Positions 40,258-49,278 are shown, counted from the first letter of the stretch. The stretch: DNA of 57,146 nt from Dehalococcoidia bacterium (GCA_030649945.1 JAUSFE010000115.1:1-57146); one strand, 5' to 3'. Made by a program: numbers and translations. Notes: generated by a model not told the origin, from the sequence alone.

Positions 40258-41094
40258 ATGACGCACAGTGAGATCCAGATGAAGCCGACGAAGAGGGACC
40301 GGCAAACCTTTTCCGGCCTGCGCCGCATCATCGCGACGCTGCGCGGGCCGGAAGGCTGCCCCTGGGACCGCGTGCAGACGCACGAGACGCTCCGCCCGTA
40401 CCTGCTGGAGGAGGCGAGCGAGACCCTGGCGGCCCTGGACGAGGGCGACCCCGCGCGCCTGCGCGAAGAGCTGGGCGATCTGCTCCTGGAGGTGCTCCTG
40501 CACGTCCAGATCGCTGAGGAGAACGGCGATTTCCGCATGGATGACGTTGTCTCCGGCGTCGCCGAAAAGCTCGTGCGGCGGCATCCGCACGTCTTCGAGG
40601 ACGCCGTGGCGGAGACGCCGGAGGCGGTGGTCGAGCAGTGGGACGAGATCAAGCGCCGGGAGCGTGGCGACCAGTCCGCCCTCACGGGCATCCCGCTGGC
40701 TCTGCCGGCGCTGGCCTATGCCCAGGCCGTGCAGCGCCGGGCGGCCGGGGCCGGCTTCGCGTTCGAGTCCAGCTTTGAGGTGTGGGAAGCTTTGATGGAA
40801 GAGCTGGACGAGTTGCGCCGGGCGGACACTCCGGAGAAACAACGGGGCGAGATCGGCGATGTCCTCTTCGCCCTGGCCAACGTGGCGCGCTATCTTGACG
40901 CAGACGCGGAGGACGCCCTGCGCCAGACGAGCCGCGGCTTCACGCGCCGCTTCCAGCGCGTCGAGGAGCTGGCCCGGGAGCGCGGCCTGGACCTGCGTGA
41001 CGCGGAGATGGAGCAGAAGCTCGCCCTTTGGGAAGAGGCGAAGGAGCTGCCCTCAGCCCCAAACCACCCGGGCAATAGAGCATCAGAGCAATAG
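40258..41094 (+). CDS. mazG: Nucleoside triphosphate pyrophosphohydrolase MazG
   Basis: 278 residues. Two MazG domains: the first (~15-110) with GCPWDRVQTHETLRPYLLEE, EEASETLAAL and REELGDLLLEVLLHV; the second (~160-250) with FESSFEVWEALMEELDEL and GEIGDVLFALANVARYL. EExxE and ExxD metal-binding patterns are intact. It hydrolyses non-canonical NTPs and (p)ppGpp-related nucleotides. Start at ATG 40,258; M8 (40,279) is an alternative. Confidence 0.93.
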   Translation: MTHSEIQMKPTKRDRQTFSGLRRIIATLRGPEGCPWDRVQTHETLRPYLLEEASETLAALDEGDPARLREELGDLLLEVLLHVQIAEENGDFRMDDVVSGVAEKLVRRHPHVFEDAVAETPEAVVEQWDEIKRRERGDQSALTGIPLALPALAYAQAVQRRAAGAGFAFESSFEVWEALMEELDELRRADTPEKQRGEIGDVLFALANVARYLDADAEDALRQTSRGFTRRFQRVEELARERGLDLRDAEMEQKLALWEEAKELPSAPNHPGNRASEQ

Positions 41095-41195
41095 AACAAG
41101 ACGATGGCGGGGGAGGACGCCGGCTCGTACCCAGATGCTCGGCCGCTCGTGTTATGCTCTTGCCGTCGGCACACCGCCGGAAGGAGGGCCACCCC

Positions 41196-41786
41196 ATGAC
41201 CCAGCAGCAGGAGAGCGTTGTCACGCCGGAGCGGTTCGCCTCCGGCATGACGTGGCAGCAGTATCTGGACCACATCCAGCGCAACCGGGAGAAGTTCCAG
41301 TACAACTACGACGAGACCGTCATCGCCGAAGATGACGCGCGCGCCCTCCGGGAGCTGGTGGCGCAGGTCAACGGCCCCGCGAAGGTGATGGTGCTGGGCG
41401 AGGACTGGTGCCCGGACGTCTTCCGCGGCCTGCCGGTCATCGCGCGCATAGCCGAGGCTGCGGGCATGGAGCTGCGCATCTTCCCGCGGGATGAAAACCC
41501 GGACATCATGGGCGAGTTCCTGAACCAGGGGCAGCACCAGTCCATCCCCGCCACCGTCTTCTACACGCGCGATCACCGCTACATCGCCCACTGGATAGAG
41601 CGCCCGGCGAAGGCGAACGCGGAGATGGGGGAGATGCAGAGTCTGTTCGTGGGCCTGGACCGCGAGAAGGACCGCGACAAGATGCGGGAGCTGTACGAGG
41701 GGTTCCAGCGCGGGCCCACCTGGGCGGGCTGGCGCGACGCGACCGTGAGCGAGTTGCGCGCCCTTCTGGAGGAGAAGTGCCGCTAG
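41196..41786 (+). CDS. Thioredoxin-like family protein
   Basis: 196 residues from ATG 41,196 with GGAAGGAGGG upstream. The thioredoxin-fold signature VMVLGEDWCPDVFRGLPVI has only one Cys (WCPD), so it is not a classic dithiol redox enzyme; IPATVFYTRDHRYI supplies the cis-Pro region. Long helical N- and C-termini surround the fold. This type is often annotated thioredoxin family protein; role unknown. Confidence 0.85.
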   Translation: MTQQQESVVTPERFASGMTWQQYLDHIQRNREKFQYNYDETVIAEDDARALRELVAQVNGPAKVMVLGEDWCPDVFRGLPVIARIAEAAGMELRIFPRDENPDIMGEFLNQGQHQSIPATVFYTRDHRYIAHWIERPAKANAEMGEMQSLFVGLDREKDRDKMRELYEGFQRGPTWAGWRDATVSELRALLEEKCR

Positions 41787-42250
41787 GGGCGCCGCTGCCG
41801 CCGCCGGCCCATCCGCCTCAAGTGTGATGGCGCTGCCGCCGGCCGGCGGCGAAAGAAACAGGATATAGTGCTCCGTCTCGCTAATACCTTGCACTTTGTA
41901 GGCAGTTGTATACCCCGGTGCTTGATGGCGCGCGCTGCTTCGGTTCCGTTGTCACCAGAGCGAGAACGTCACGGCGCAGCAGGTGCTGGCCAAGGCGATG
42001 AACCCGTAGGCCATTTGCCTCGAAAATAGACGTGCGGCGCATAGGGGGTGCAGGGGGCGCAGCCCCCGCCGGGGTCGTCCAGGGGTGTCCCCTGGATAAC
42101 ACTTCGAGGGCGGGAGGGTGGGACAGAAGACGTTTGCAACCGGAACAACGCTCCAGGAACCTCGCGCCATTTTCATACCTGGTGCCGCCGGTGCAAGTCG
42201 GCATCTATATTCGGAGACACTACATTGGCTGTATTCGCCGTTGGGTCCGG
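41787..42250. other. 464-bp gene-free stretch holding a dispersed repeat
   Basis: Contains copy 2 of the 187-bp repeat (42,044-42,229). The remainder shows no coding character. Confidence 0.5.
42044..42229. repeat. Dispersed ~187-bp repeat with two hairpins, copy 2
   Basis: Same orientation as copy 1. The TCCAGGGG/CCCCTGGA hairpin is unchanged; the first stem is GGGGGC/GCCCCC here, with a changed tip. Confidence 0.75.
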
Positions 42251-42871
42251 CTAGCGGCTACGGACGGCGCGCAGGGCCAGGCCCGCGGAAGCGCCGAGCA
42301 GCAATGCGCCGGCCAGCGCCGCGAGCAGCGTCCACGGCATGGCGTCGCCGCCGCTAGACGGGGGGCCGCCCCCGGCGGGTGCGCGCGCAGGCGTCGCCGT
42401 GGCCGCCGGCGAAGCGCCAGGCGTCCCCGAAGCGCCGGGCGTCGCTGTGGCAGCGGGCGTGGGGGTGGCGGTGGCCTGCGCGGCCACGACTGTGATGCGG
42501 CCGCGCATCTGCGTCGGATGCTGGTTGCAGCGGTAAGGGATCGTGCCGGGCGTGTCGAAGGTGTGCTCGAAGTCCTGTCCGGTGGTGAGGTTGCCGGAGT
42601 CGAAGCCGCCGGCCGGCGGGCAGGTCGCGAAGGACGCGTCGCACTGGGTTACGGTATGGAAGCCGTTCCCCACCTCCCACTTGACGGTATCGCCCACGGT
42701 CACCGTCGTTTCGCAGACCCCACTCTCGAAGTCGCTGCTGCAGAAGTAAAAGTCGTCCGCCGCAATGACGACCTGAGCGGCCGAGACCCCTCTTGTGAGT
42801 GCGCCTGTAGAGAGGGCCCCCAGGACGAGCAGAGATACGCCGATGGCAACCAGGAACGATAGATAGCGCAT
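42251..42871 (-). CDS. Secreted/anchored cupredoxin (plastocyanin/azurin-like)
   Basis: 206 residues from ATG 42,871 (AGGAGGTGACTC upstream; a GTG inside that site is rejected). Signal peptide ~1-30 ending in GVSAA. Type 1 copper ligands: His in GNGFHTVTQ and the Cys/His/Met group in PYRCNQHPTQMRG. Then a long Ala/Thr/Pro linker and a C-terminal membrane helix (WTLLAALAGALLLGASAGLA), so the domain is tethered outside the cell. Probably carries electrons in respiration. Extra Cys pairs (FCSSDFESGVC, CDASFATC) may form disulphides. Confidence 0.9.
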   Translation of the reverse strand: MRYLSFLVAIGVSLLVLGALSTGALTRGVSAAQVVIAADDFYFCSSDFESGVCETTVTVGDTVKWEVGNGFHTVTQCDASFATCPPAGGFDSGNLTTGQDFEHTFDTPGTIPYRCNQHPTQMRGRITVVAAQATATPTPAATATPGASGTPGASPAATATPARAPAGGGPPSSGGDAMPWTLLAALAGALLLGASAGLALRAVRSR

Positions 42872-43211
42872 GTGAGTCACCTCCTGTCACTGTTCTACGC
42901 TTGCCGGCCCGCGAGCGATTCGTCGCCCACCATAAGCACAAGAGGCAGTCCGCCCCAGACTGCCTCTTGTTTTCTCGCTCGAGTTGAGCGAGACCAGAAG
43001 GAGGTCGCCCCTCGAATTGTCTTATCTTGTTGAGTAAAACGCCGCGTGGAGAAAAAGGTTACTCAACTGGTAATCTGTTCTCGCAGTTACTCCGTCTTCC
43101 TCAGGAATACGCTTGCTGCCTTGCAATAATAGACGGGAAATCCATGGTGGTTGTTACAGGAACGGACGCCGCGCCGGCGCCGGCGCCTATAATAGGGCGG
43201 AACCGGAGGCA
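42872..43211. other. Divergent 340-bp region between cupredoxin and archease
   Basis: Holds a strong terminator-like hairpin (42,938-42,970) and a second short stem (CTCGCTC/GAGCGAG at about 42,974-42,992). The plus-strand frame running into archease is not used because the ribosome-binding site points to ATG 43,212. Confidence 0.5.
42938..42970 (+). terminator. Terminator-like hairpin in a divergent promoter region
   Basis: ACAAGAGGCAGTC / GACTGCCTCTTGT, 13-bp perfect stem with 7-nt loop and TTTC after it. No gene ends here on the plus strand, so it may be an attenuator in a leader, or the end of an unseen small RNA. Confidence 0.6.
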
Positions 43212-43640
43212 ATGACGAGCGCCCGTCCGCCCTACGAGGTCTTCGAGCATACGGCCGACGCCGGCATCATCGCCCGCGGCGGGACGATGGCGGAGCTGTT
43301 CGCCAACGCCGCCACGGGCATGTTCGCGCTGATGGCGGACTTGGACCGCATTGAGGAACGGGAGGAGCGAGAGATAGAGGTTGAGGCGCGCGACCGCGAG
43401 GGGCTGATGGTGAACTGGCTGACGGAGCTGCTGTACTACCTGGATGCCCAGGAGCTCCTGTTCCGGCGCTTCGAGGTTGCGGACATCGACGGCGACTGGC
43501 TGCGCGCCCGCGCCTTCGGCGAGACGATAGACCGGGCGCGTCATGTCCTGCATGCCGGCGTCAAAGGGGTCACGCGTCACCTGCTGGAGATCGCGCCGGA
43601 GGACGGCGGGTATCGCGCGCGGATTCTCTTCGACATTTGA
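43212..43640 (+). CDS. Archease
   Basis: 142 residues from ATG 43,212 (CGGAGGC upstream; longer frame rejected). Family phrases: YEVFEHTADAGIIARG, LFANAATGMFALM, VNWLTELLYYLDAQELLF, VKGVTRHLLEI and the acidic C-terminal RILFDI end, which supplies metal-binding Asp. Archease activates RtcB for multiple turnovers, and the rtcB gene follows 89 bp downstream in the same direction. Confidence 0.92.
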   Translation: MTSARPPYEVFEHTADAGIIARGGTMAELFANAATGMFALMADLDRIEEREEREIEVEARDREGLMVNWLTELLYYLDAQELLFRRFEVADIDGDWLRARAFGETIDRARHVLHAGVKGVTRHLLEIAPEDGGYRARILFDI

Positions 43641-43729
43641 TGCGGGAGGAACATGGAACTGGGAACTGGGAGCGAGGCAGCGATGATGTTTGACCGATCC
43701 CTGTTCCCTTGCGGGGAGGTGTAGTGCCC

Positions 43730-45193
43730 ATGCCAAAACCCTGGAAGTCCATCCTGCAGAAGCTCGACGGGCAGCGCTGGCTGCTGCCGCAGGACTATAA
43801 GCCCGGCATGCGAGTGCCGGGGCTGATCTACGCCTCCGAGGAGATGCTGGGCATCATCGGCGAGGACCAGGCGATCGAGCAGGTGGCCAACGTCGCGTTC
43901 CTGCCCGGCATCGTCAAGTACTCGATGGCCATGCCCGACATCCACTGGGGCTACGGCTTCCCGATCGGCGGCGTGGCGGCCATGCGCCTGGACGACGGTG
44001 TGGTCTCCCCCGGCGGCGTCGGCTTCGACATCAACTGCGGCACCCGCGTCATCCGCACGGACCTGACGGAGGAGGAGGTGCGGCCGGTGCTGCGGGAGAT
44101 CGTGAACCAGGTCTTTCGGGACGTGCCGTCAGGCATCGGCGGCTCGGGCCAGGTGAGGGTGTCCGGCAGGCAGATCGACGACGTGCTGGTGCGGGGCGCG
44201 CAGTGGGCGGTGGCCCAGGGCTACGGCTGGCCGGAGGACGTGGAGGCGATCGAGGGGCGCGGTGCCCTGGCCGGCGCAGACCCGGACAAGGTGAGCCGCA
44301 GGGCGAAGGAGCGCGGTGGGCCGCAGCTGGGCACCCTGGGCTCCGGCAACCACTTCCTGGAGGTCCAGGTCGTCGAGGCGGTCTTCCAGCCCGAGGCGGC
44401 GGCGGCGATGGGCATCAGCGGGCCCGGCCAGGTGCTCGTCTTCGTCCACTGCGGCTCGCGCGGCCTGGGGCACCAGACGTGCCAGGACTTCCTGGACCGG
44501 ATGGAGGAGGCGTCCGGGCGCTACGGCATCGAGCTGCCGGACAAGCAACTGGCCTGCGCGCCTGTGAGGTCAGCGGAGGGGCAGGACTACCTGGGCGCCA
44601 TGACGGCCGCGGCCAACTTCGCGTTCTGCAACCGCCAGCTCATCACGCACTGGACGCGCCTGGCCTTCCAGCGCGTGCTGGGGCGCGACGCCCGCGCGGA
44701 CCTGGGGATGTTCGTCGTGTACGACGTGGCCCACAACATCGCCAAGATCGAGCGCCACCGGGTGGACGGTCACGAGATGGAGCTGTGCGTGCACCGCAAG
44801 GGGGCCACGCGGGCGTTCCCGCCCGGCCACCCGGACGTGCCCGCCAGGTACCAGAAGACCGGCCAGCCGGTGCTGGTCCCGGGCGACATGGGGCGCTACT
44901 CCTACATCTGCGTGGGGACGGAGCAGGCGATGGCGGAGACGTGGGGCTCCAGCTGTCACGGCGCCGGCCGCGTGCAGAGCCGCCACGCCGCGAAGCGGAT
45001 GCTGAAGGGCGTGGACATCGCCCAGCGCCTGCTGGACCGCGGCATCTACGTGCGGGCGCAGGACCGCTCGCTGCTGGCGGAAGAGGCCAGCGAGGCGTAC
45101 AAGGACGTGGCGATGGTGATTGACGTGCTGGACGAGGCGGGCATAGCGAAGAAGGTCTGCCGCATGCGGCCTATCGGCGTGGTGAAGGGCTAG
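43730..45193 (+). CDS. rtcB: RNA-splicing ligase RtcB
   Basis: 487 residues from ATG 43,730 (GGGGAGGTG upstream). Key motifs: GVGFDINCGTRV with the metal-binding Cys, LGTLGSGNHFLEVQ, VHCGSRGLGHQ, the guanylylated-His neighbourhood VHRKGATRAFPPGHPDV, and the end SCHGAGRVQSR. The enzyme joins RNA ends with 2',3'-cyclic phosphate and 5'-OH using GTP and Mn(II). It serves RNA repair or tRNA maturation together with archease. Confidence 0.95.
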   Translation: MPKPWKSILQKLDGQRWLLPQDYKPGMRVPGLIYASEEMLGIIGEDQAIEQVANVAFLPGIVKYSMAMPDIHWGYGFPIGGVAAMRLDDGVVSPGGVGFDINCGTRVIRTDLTEEEVRPVLREIVNQVFRDVPSGIGGSGQVRVSGRQIDDVLVRGAQWAVAQGYGWPEDVEAIEGRGALAGADPDKVSRRAKERGGPQLGTLGSGNHFLEVQVVEAVFQPEAAAAMGISGPGQVLVFVHCGSRGLGHQTCQDFLDRMEEASGRYGIELPDKQLACAPVRSAEGQDYLGAMTAAANFAFCNRQLITHWTRLAFQRVLGRDARADLGMFVVYDVAHNIAKIERHRVDGHEMELCVHRKGATRAFPPGHPDVPARYQKTGQPVLVPGDMGRYSYICVGTEQAMAETWGSSCHGAGRVQSRHAAKRMLKGVDIAQRLLDRGIYVRAQDRSLLAEEASEAYKDVAMVIDVLDEAGIAKKVCRMRPIGVVKG

Positions 45194-45263
45194 CAGGGTG
45201 CTGGAATAAGGAGAGCGGGAGGAAGTTCGGGAGTCTGGGGTGCCCAGATTCAACATAGTGAAA

Positions 45264-45324
45264 CCTTTGTGTCTTAGTGCCTTCGTGTTTATCCCTGCGA
45301 GTTCTCACCACGAAGACACAAAGG
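45264..45324. repeat. Inverted repeat in the rtcB-corA spacer
   Basis: CCTTTGTGTCTT(agtgcc)TTCGTG faces CACGAAGACACAAAGG. A long imperfect palindrome of the dispersed kind; no gene in this spacer. Confidence 0.55.
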
Positions 45325-45460
45325 CACCAAAGTTGTAGATTACTCTCGCGATTCTTCCCTCCTGGTCAGAATGACAGAAGGGGTGGGGCGAGAACTCGTT
45401 TCTCAGCACCCTGATAGGCGTTCGTCTTAGACCCCCGGTTCGCGCTAGAATGCGCTCGAT

Positions 45461-46456
45461 ATGGCGGACGGCGGCAGGCTCACGGCGCTCTACCGCTCGC
45501 GCGACGGCGCCTTCGGCGAGATAGCGTCCGGCGCGGAGCTGCGGCAGGCGCTGGCAGACCCGGACGGACTGCTCTGGATTGACCTGATCATCAATTCCGC
45601 CGAAGACGCGCGCGTCCTCACTGACGTCTTCAGCTTCCACCCGCTGACCATCGAGGACTGCGTCTCGCCCCACCTGGACCCGGCCAAGATCGACGATCAC
45701 GGCGAATACATCTTCATCGTCGTGCAGGCGCTGGCCGGCTACGTTCCCGACGAGGAGCTGGAGGCGTTTGAGGTGGACTTCTACCTGGGGTCCAACTACG
45801 TGGTGTCCTGCCATCAGCAGCCGGCCACGGCCATAGAACACTTCCGCGAACGCGTCCGGCGAGACGAGGGCCTCCTCTCCCACGGCGCGGACTGGCTGCT
45901 GCACGGCCTGCTCGACGCTCTCGTGGACGAATACCTGCCCATCGTCGACGCCGTCGATGACACCATCGACCAGATCGAGGAGAAGGTGCTGCACCGGCCT
46001 GAGACACGTCTCCTGGAGCAGGTCATGATGGTCAAGCGCAACGCTCTGCGCCTGCGCCGGGCGACGACTCCCCAGCGCGACATCATGAACCGCCTCTCCC
46101 GCGGCGAGTACCCCAAGCTGATCCGTGAGGAGACGGCGATCTACTACCGCGATGTGTACGACCACCTCGTGCGCATCGAATACCTGGTGGAAGCGCTGCG
46201 GGACCTGGCGGACGGCGCGCTGCAGACGTACCTGTCCGTGGTCTCCAATCGATTGAACCAGGTGATGAAGGTGCTGACGGTCGCCGTCGTACCCCTCACC
46301 GTCGGCACCCTGATCTCGGGCATCTATGGCATGAACCTCACGGCCGGGTTCTGGCCTCCCTCGGACAGCGAGTGGGGTTTCGGCGCCGTGGTCGCCTTCA
46401 TGGTCGTGGTCGCCGTCCTGACCCTGGTCTACTTCCGTTACCGCCGCTGGATATAG
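45461..46456 (+). CDS. corA: CorA family Mg2+/Co2+ transporter
   Basis: 331 residues. Cytoplasmic domain with HPLTIEDCVSPHLDPAKIDD and RRATTPQRDIMNRL; long stalk helix DHLVRIEYLVEALRDLAD; two C-terminal membrane helices separated by the selectivity signature GMN (GIYGMNLTAGFWPP). Basic end RYRRWI. Channel for Mg2+, possibly Co2+ or Ni2+. A second copy of the last third is found at 47,078-47,416. Confidence 0.94.
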   Translation: MADGGRLTALYRSRDGAFGEIASGAELRQALADPDGLLWIDLIINSAEDARVLTDVFSFHPLTIEDCVSPHLDPAKIDDHGEYIFIVVQALAGYVPDEELEAFEVDFYLGSNYVVSCHQQPATAIEHFRERVRRDEGLLSHGADWLLHGLLDALVDEYLPIVDAVDDTIDQIEEKVLHRPETRLLEQVMMVKRNALRLRRATTPQRDIMNRLSRGEYPKLIREETAIYYRDVYDHLVRIEYLVEALRDLADGALQTYLSVVSNRLNQVMKVLTVAVVPLTVGTLISGIYGMNLTAGFWPPSDSEWGFGAVVAFMVVVAVLTLVYFRYRRWI

Positions 46457-46476
46457 GGCGGAAAGGAGCAAGGCAA

Positions 46477-47055
46477 GTGATCATTCGTTCCCTCAGGAAG
46501 GAAATGGAGGAGCTGCGGGCCTGGGAGGCGCGGGCCGCCCAGCTCGAGAAGGAGATCCGTGAGAAGATGGCCCGCCGCGAAACGGTGAGCAAGAACGTCA
46601 ACATCGTGCACGGCGAGCGCCTTACCCTGGGCGAGAGGATGTCCGACCGACTGGCGGACACCGCCGGGAGCTGGCGCTTCATCGGCTTCTTTGCCCTGTT
46701 CATGGTCTTTTGGATCGGGATTAACAGTGTCCAGCTCCTCTTGAAACCGTTCGACCACTATCCGTATATCCTCCTGAACCTAATGCTTTCCTGCCTGGCA
46801 GCCATCCAGGCGCCGGTGATCATGATGAGCCAGAACCGGCAGGAAGCCAAGGACCGCCTCCGGTCGGAGCACGACTACGAGGTGAACCTGAAGTCGGAGC
46901 TGGAGATCCAGGGGTTGCACGAAAAGCTGGACCAGCTTCGCGAGAAGCAATGGCAGGAGCTGCTCACCATCCAGCAGCAGCAGATCGACCTGCTCCAGAA
47001 GCAGCTAGATCTGCTGCAAGGGATGGGGGCCGGTCCAACTGCGAAGCGCCCATGA
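46477..47055 (+). CDS. DUF1003 membrane protein
   Basis: 192 residues from GTG 46,477 with AAAGGAGC upstream. After a coiled-coil N-terminus (MEELRAWEARAAQLEKEI) come the signature LGERMSDRLADTAGSWRFI and two helices (FFALFMVFWIGINSVQLLL, YPYILLNLMLSCLAAIQAPV), then MMSQNRQEAKDR and a long C-terminal coiled coil rich in Gln. DUF1003 proteins often lie beside Mg2+ transporters. Here it sits between intact and partial corA copies. Confidence 0.9.
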   Translation: MIIRSLRKEMEELRAWEARAAQLEKEIREKMARRETVSKNVNIVHGERLTLGERMSDRLADTAGSWRFIGFFALFMVFWIGINSVQLLLKPFDHYPYILLNLMLSCLAAIQAPVIMMSQNRQEAKDRLRSEHDYEVNLKSELEIQGLHEKLDQLREKQWQELLTIQQQQIDLLQKQLDLLQGMGAGPTAKRP

Positions 47056-47077
47056 TCCCCGCGGCGAGTTCCCTAAG

Positions 47078-47416
47078 GTGATCCGCGAAGAGAGCGCCAT
47101 CTACTATCGCGACGTGTACGACCACCTGGTGCGTATCGAGTACCTGGTGGAGGCGCTGCGGGACCTGGCGGACGGGGCGCTGAACACCTACCTCTCCGTT
47201 GTCTCCAACCGCCTGAACGAGGTGATGAAGATCCTCACCGTCGCCTTCGTGCCCCTGACCATCGGCACCCTGATCTCGGGAATCTACGGCATGAACCTCA
47301 CCGCCGGCTTCTGGCCGCCCAGCGAGAGCGACTGGGGGTTTGGCGCCGTGGTGGGCGGGATGCTCTTTGTGGCGTTCCTGACGCTGGCCTACTTCCGCCA
47401 CCGCCGCTGGATCTAA
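47078..47416 (+). pseudogene. C-terminal CorA fragment (duplicate)
   Basis: 112 codons from GTG 47,078, about 90 percent identical to the last third of the CorA at 45,461: DHLVRIEYLVEALRDLADGA, GIYGMNLTAGFWPPSESDWG, RHRRWI. DNA similarity starts at about 47,058, just after the DUF1003 stop. The soluble domain is missing. It keeps both membrane helices and the GMN motif, so a dominant-negative or partial pore product is conceivable, but a duplication remnant is likelier. Confidence 0.75.
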
Positions 47417-48291
47417 TCTCCCTCCGCGGGGGACGCCTGCCGGCTGCTTTCGTCCCCGGGCAGCGTGGGGAAGGGGACGCGGATACCCTGGGCCAGGAAG
47501 GCGTCGGCCAGGCGGCGGCGCAGCTCGGCCGCCACCTCCCAGCGCGCCGCGGGGCGCGTCTCCGCCGTCACGGTCAGCGTCACTCCGCTCTCCCCCACCT
47601 CTTCCACCCCGCAGGTGCGCGGGCTCTGGGTCAGCAGCGGGCCGTAGCGGCTGTCGGCCGTCAGTTCGCGGCCCACCTGCTCTACCACGGCGCTGACGCG
47701 CGCCAGGTCCTCGCCGTAGGACACGCGCACCGGCAGGTTAACACGGGCGAAATCGCGCGTGTAGTTGGACACCACGCTGATGCTGCCGTTGGGGACCGAA
47801 TGCACGACACCGTCGTCATCGCGGATGATGGTGCGCCGCAGGGTGATCTCCTCCACCGTGCCCGTCACGTCCGCGATGCGGATGACGTCGCCCCGGCGGT
47901 ACTGGTCCTCGGCCAGGAGGAAGATGCCGTTGATGGCATCGCGCACGAGGAGCTGGGCGCCGAGGGCGAGCGCGAGGCCGGTGACGCCCAGCCCGGTGAC
48001 GATGGCGGTGATGTTGATCCCCAGCTCCGGCAGGATCGTAACGAGCCCGATCAGCAGCACCGCCAGGCCGGCCGTGCGGTCGATGACGCCGATGATGGTG
48101 TTGGCGCGCCGCTCCATCTCGTCGTCGGCAGGGTGCCCGCCGCGCATGATGGCGGCGCGGGCCACCCTGGGGAAGAGGGCGCGGAAGAGGACGTAGGCGG
48201 CGAGCAGGATGCCGGCGATGATGAGGATGTCTTTACCGCTGCGGGTCAGCCAGTCCTGGAATTCGTCCCAGTCGCTTGTCAGCAGGGGCAA
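47413..48291 (-). CDS. MscS-family mechanosensitive ion channel
   Basis: 292 residues using TTG 48,291, which has AAGGAGG seven bases upstream; the longer frame has no such site. Membrane helices near ILIIAGILLAAYVLFRALF, GLAVLLIGLVTIL and the pore helix ITAIVTGLGVTGLALALGAQ. Then the MscS beta domain (YRRGDVIRIADVTGTVEEIT, VPNGSISVVSNYTRDF) and C-terminal domain. Protects against hypo-osmotic shock. Its stop overlaps the CorA fragment's end by 4 bp (convergent). Confidence 0.92.
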   Translation of the reverse strand: MPLLTSDWDEFQDWLTRSGKDILIIAGILLAAYVLFRALFPRVARAAIMRGGHPADDEMERRANTIIGVIDRTAGLAVLLIGLVTILPELGINITAIVTGLGVTGLALALGAQLLVRDAINGIFLLAEDQYRRGDVIRIADVTGTVEEITLRRTIIRDDDGVVHSVPNGSISVVSNYTRDFARVNLPVRVSYGEDLARVSAVVEQVGRELTADSRYGPLLTQSPRTCGVEEVGESGVTLTVTAETRPAARWEVAAELRRRLADAFLAQGIRVPFPTLPGDESSRQASPAEGD

Positions 48292-48419
48292 ACCGGCCCT
48301 CCTTCGCGCATCGGCCTCTAGGCTACGGGAAGCGGAGAGATGGAGCAACCGCGAATTCGCGGCTCAAGCGGCGGCGAAGGTGCTGCGCGGAAGGCGCCCG
48401 CCGCGTACAATCTGTATCC

Positions 48420-48872
48420 GTGGCTGAGTTTCAGATACGCGCGGCGCGCCCGGACGATTTTCCGGAAGTCCTGGCGCTGTGGTCCTCGATTGACAGGCAC
48501 ACGGCGCTGCCGGACAAACCGGAGTACCTGCAGACGTTCCACGAGTTCTCGCCGGACCTGTTCCTCCTGGCCGAGGCCCGTTCGGCAGGCTCAGGGCAGG
48601 CTCCCGGACGCATCGTGGGGACGGTGATCGGCGGCTGGGACGGCTGGCGGGCGAACATCGCGCGGCTGGCGACGCACCCGGAGTACCGGCGGCAGGGCAT
48701 CGCTGAGGCGCTGGTGCGGGAGATCGAGACGCGCCTCCGGGCGCGCGGGGCGCAGCGCATCTACGCGCTGGTGGACCGCCGCAACCCGTTGGGCGCGCCC
48801 TTCTGGGAGGCGGCCACGTATCGCCCGAACGAGAACATCATCCAGTACTCGCGCAACCTGGAGGACGAATAG
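48420..48872 (+). CDS. GNAT N-acetyltransferase
   Basis: 150 residues from GTG 48,420. Single GNAT domain: FQIRAARPDDFPEVLALW, GTVIGGWDGWRANIARLATH, acetyl-CoA loop EYRRQGIAEALVREIE and the end NPLGAPFWEAATYRPNEN. Resembles RimI-like or small-molecule acetyltransferases. Residues ~63-75 (RSAGSGQAPGR) coincide with a common dispersed repeat word (TTCGGCAGGCTCAGGGCAGG) inserted in frame. No ribosome-binding site decides the start. Confidence 0.8.
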   Translation: MAEFQIRAARPDDFPEVLALWSSIDRHTALPDKPEYLQTFHEFSPDLFLLAEARSAGSGQAPGRIVGTVIGGWDGWRANIARLATHPEYRRQGIAEALVREIETRLRARGAQRIYALVDRRNPLGAPFWEAATYRPNENIIQYSRNLEDE

Positions 48873-49278
48873 CGCCCCGACGAGCCGCAACCTGTCATTC
48901 TGAGCGCCCACCATAGCCGCTCGCAGCGACCACGCATCTTCGCGAAGGAATCTGGGGCGGGGGAAACGTATCGTGCGAGGGATCGCGCCACGCGGGGCCA
49001 GCCGGCAGTGGGTTCCAGACGGCGAAGCCACATGGCATCAGGCGGCGGCAGATGCCTCGCTCCCGTCGGCCTGCGGCGCACTCGCCGCTCGGGACGACAG
49101 GGTATAGAGATCCCCTGGTCGGGGCGATCCGTTGCGACAGCGGTCGGTGGCCAGGTGGGGGCCATTGACACCTTCATGGCGGTTGCCCTGACTCACCACC
49201 CCGCGCCGGCCCAGATTCCTTCGCGAGCCAGCGCTGTGCCGCGTCCGGGCGTCATCGCCGCTCAGAATGACAGAATGG
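48873..49278. other. 406-bp gene-free stretch holding a MITE-like element
   Basis: Almost wholly occupied by the inverted-repeat element at 48,892-49,273; no gene seen. Confidence 0.5.
48892..49273. repeat. MITE-like element with nested inverted repeats
   Basis: Outer ends CTGTCATTCTGAGCG / CGCTCAGAATGACAG (15 bp, perfect). Inner pair TCGCGAAGGAATCTGG / CCAGATTCCTTCGCGA (16 bp, perfect) at 48,940-48,955 and 49,211-49,226. 382 bp, no open frame of note. It ends 5 bp before the rpoD stop codon. Confidence 0.75.
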
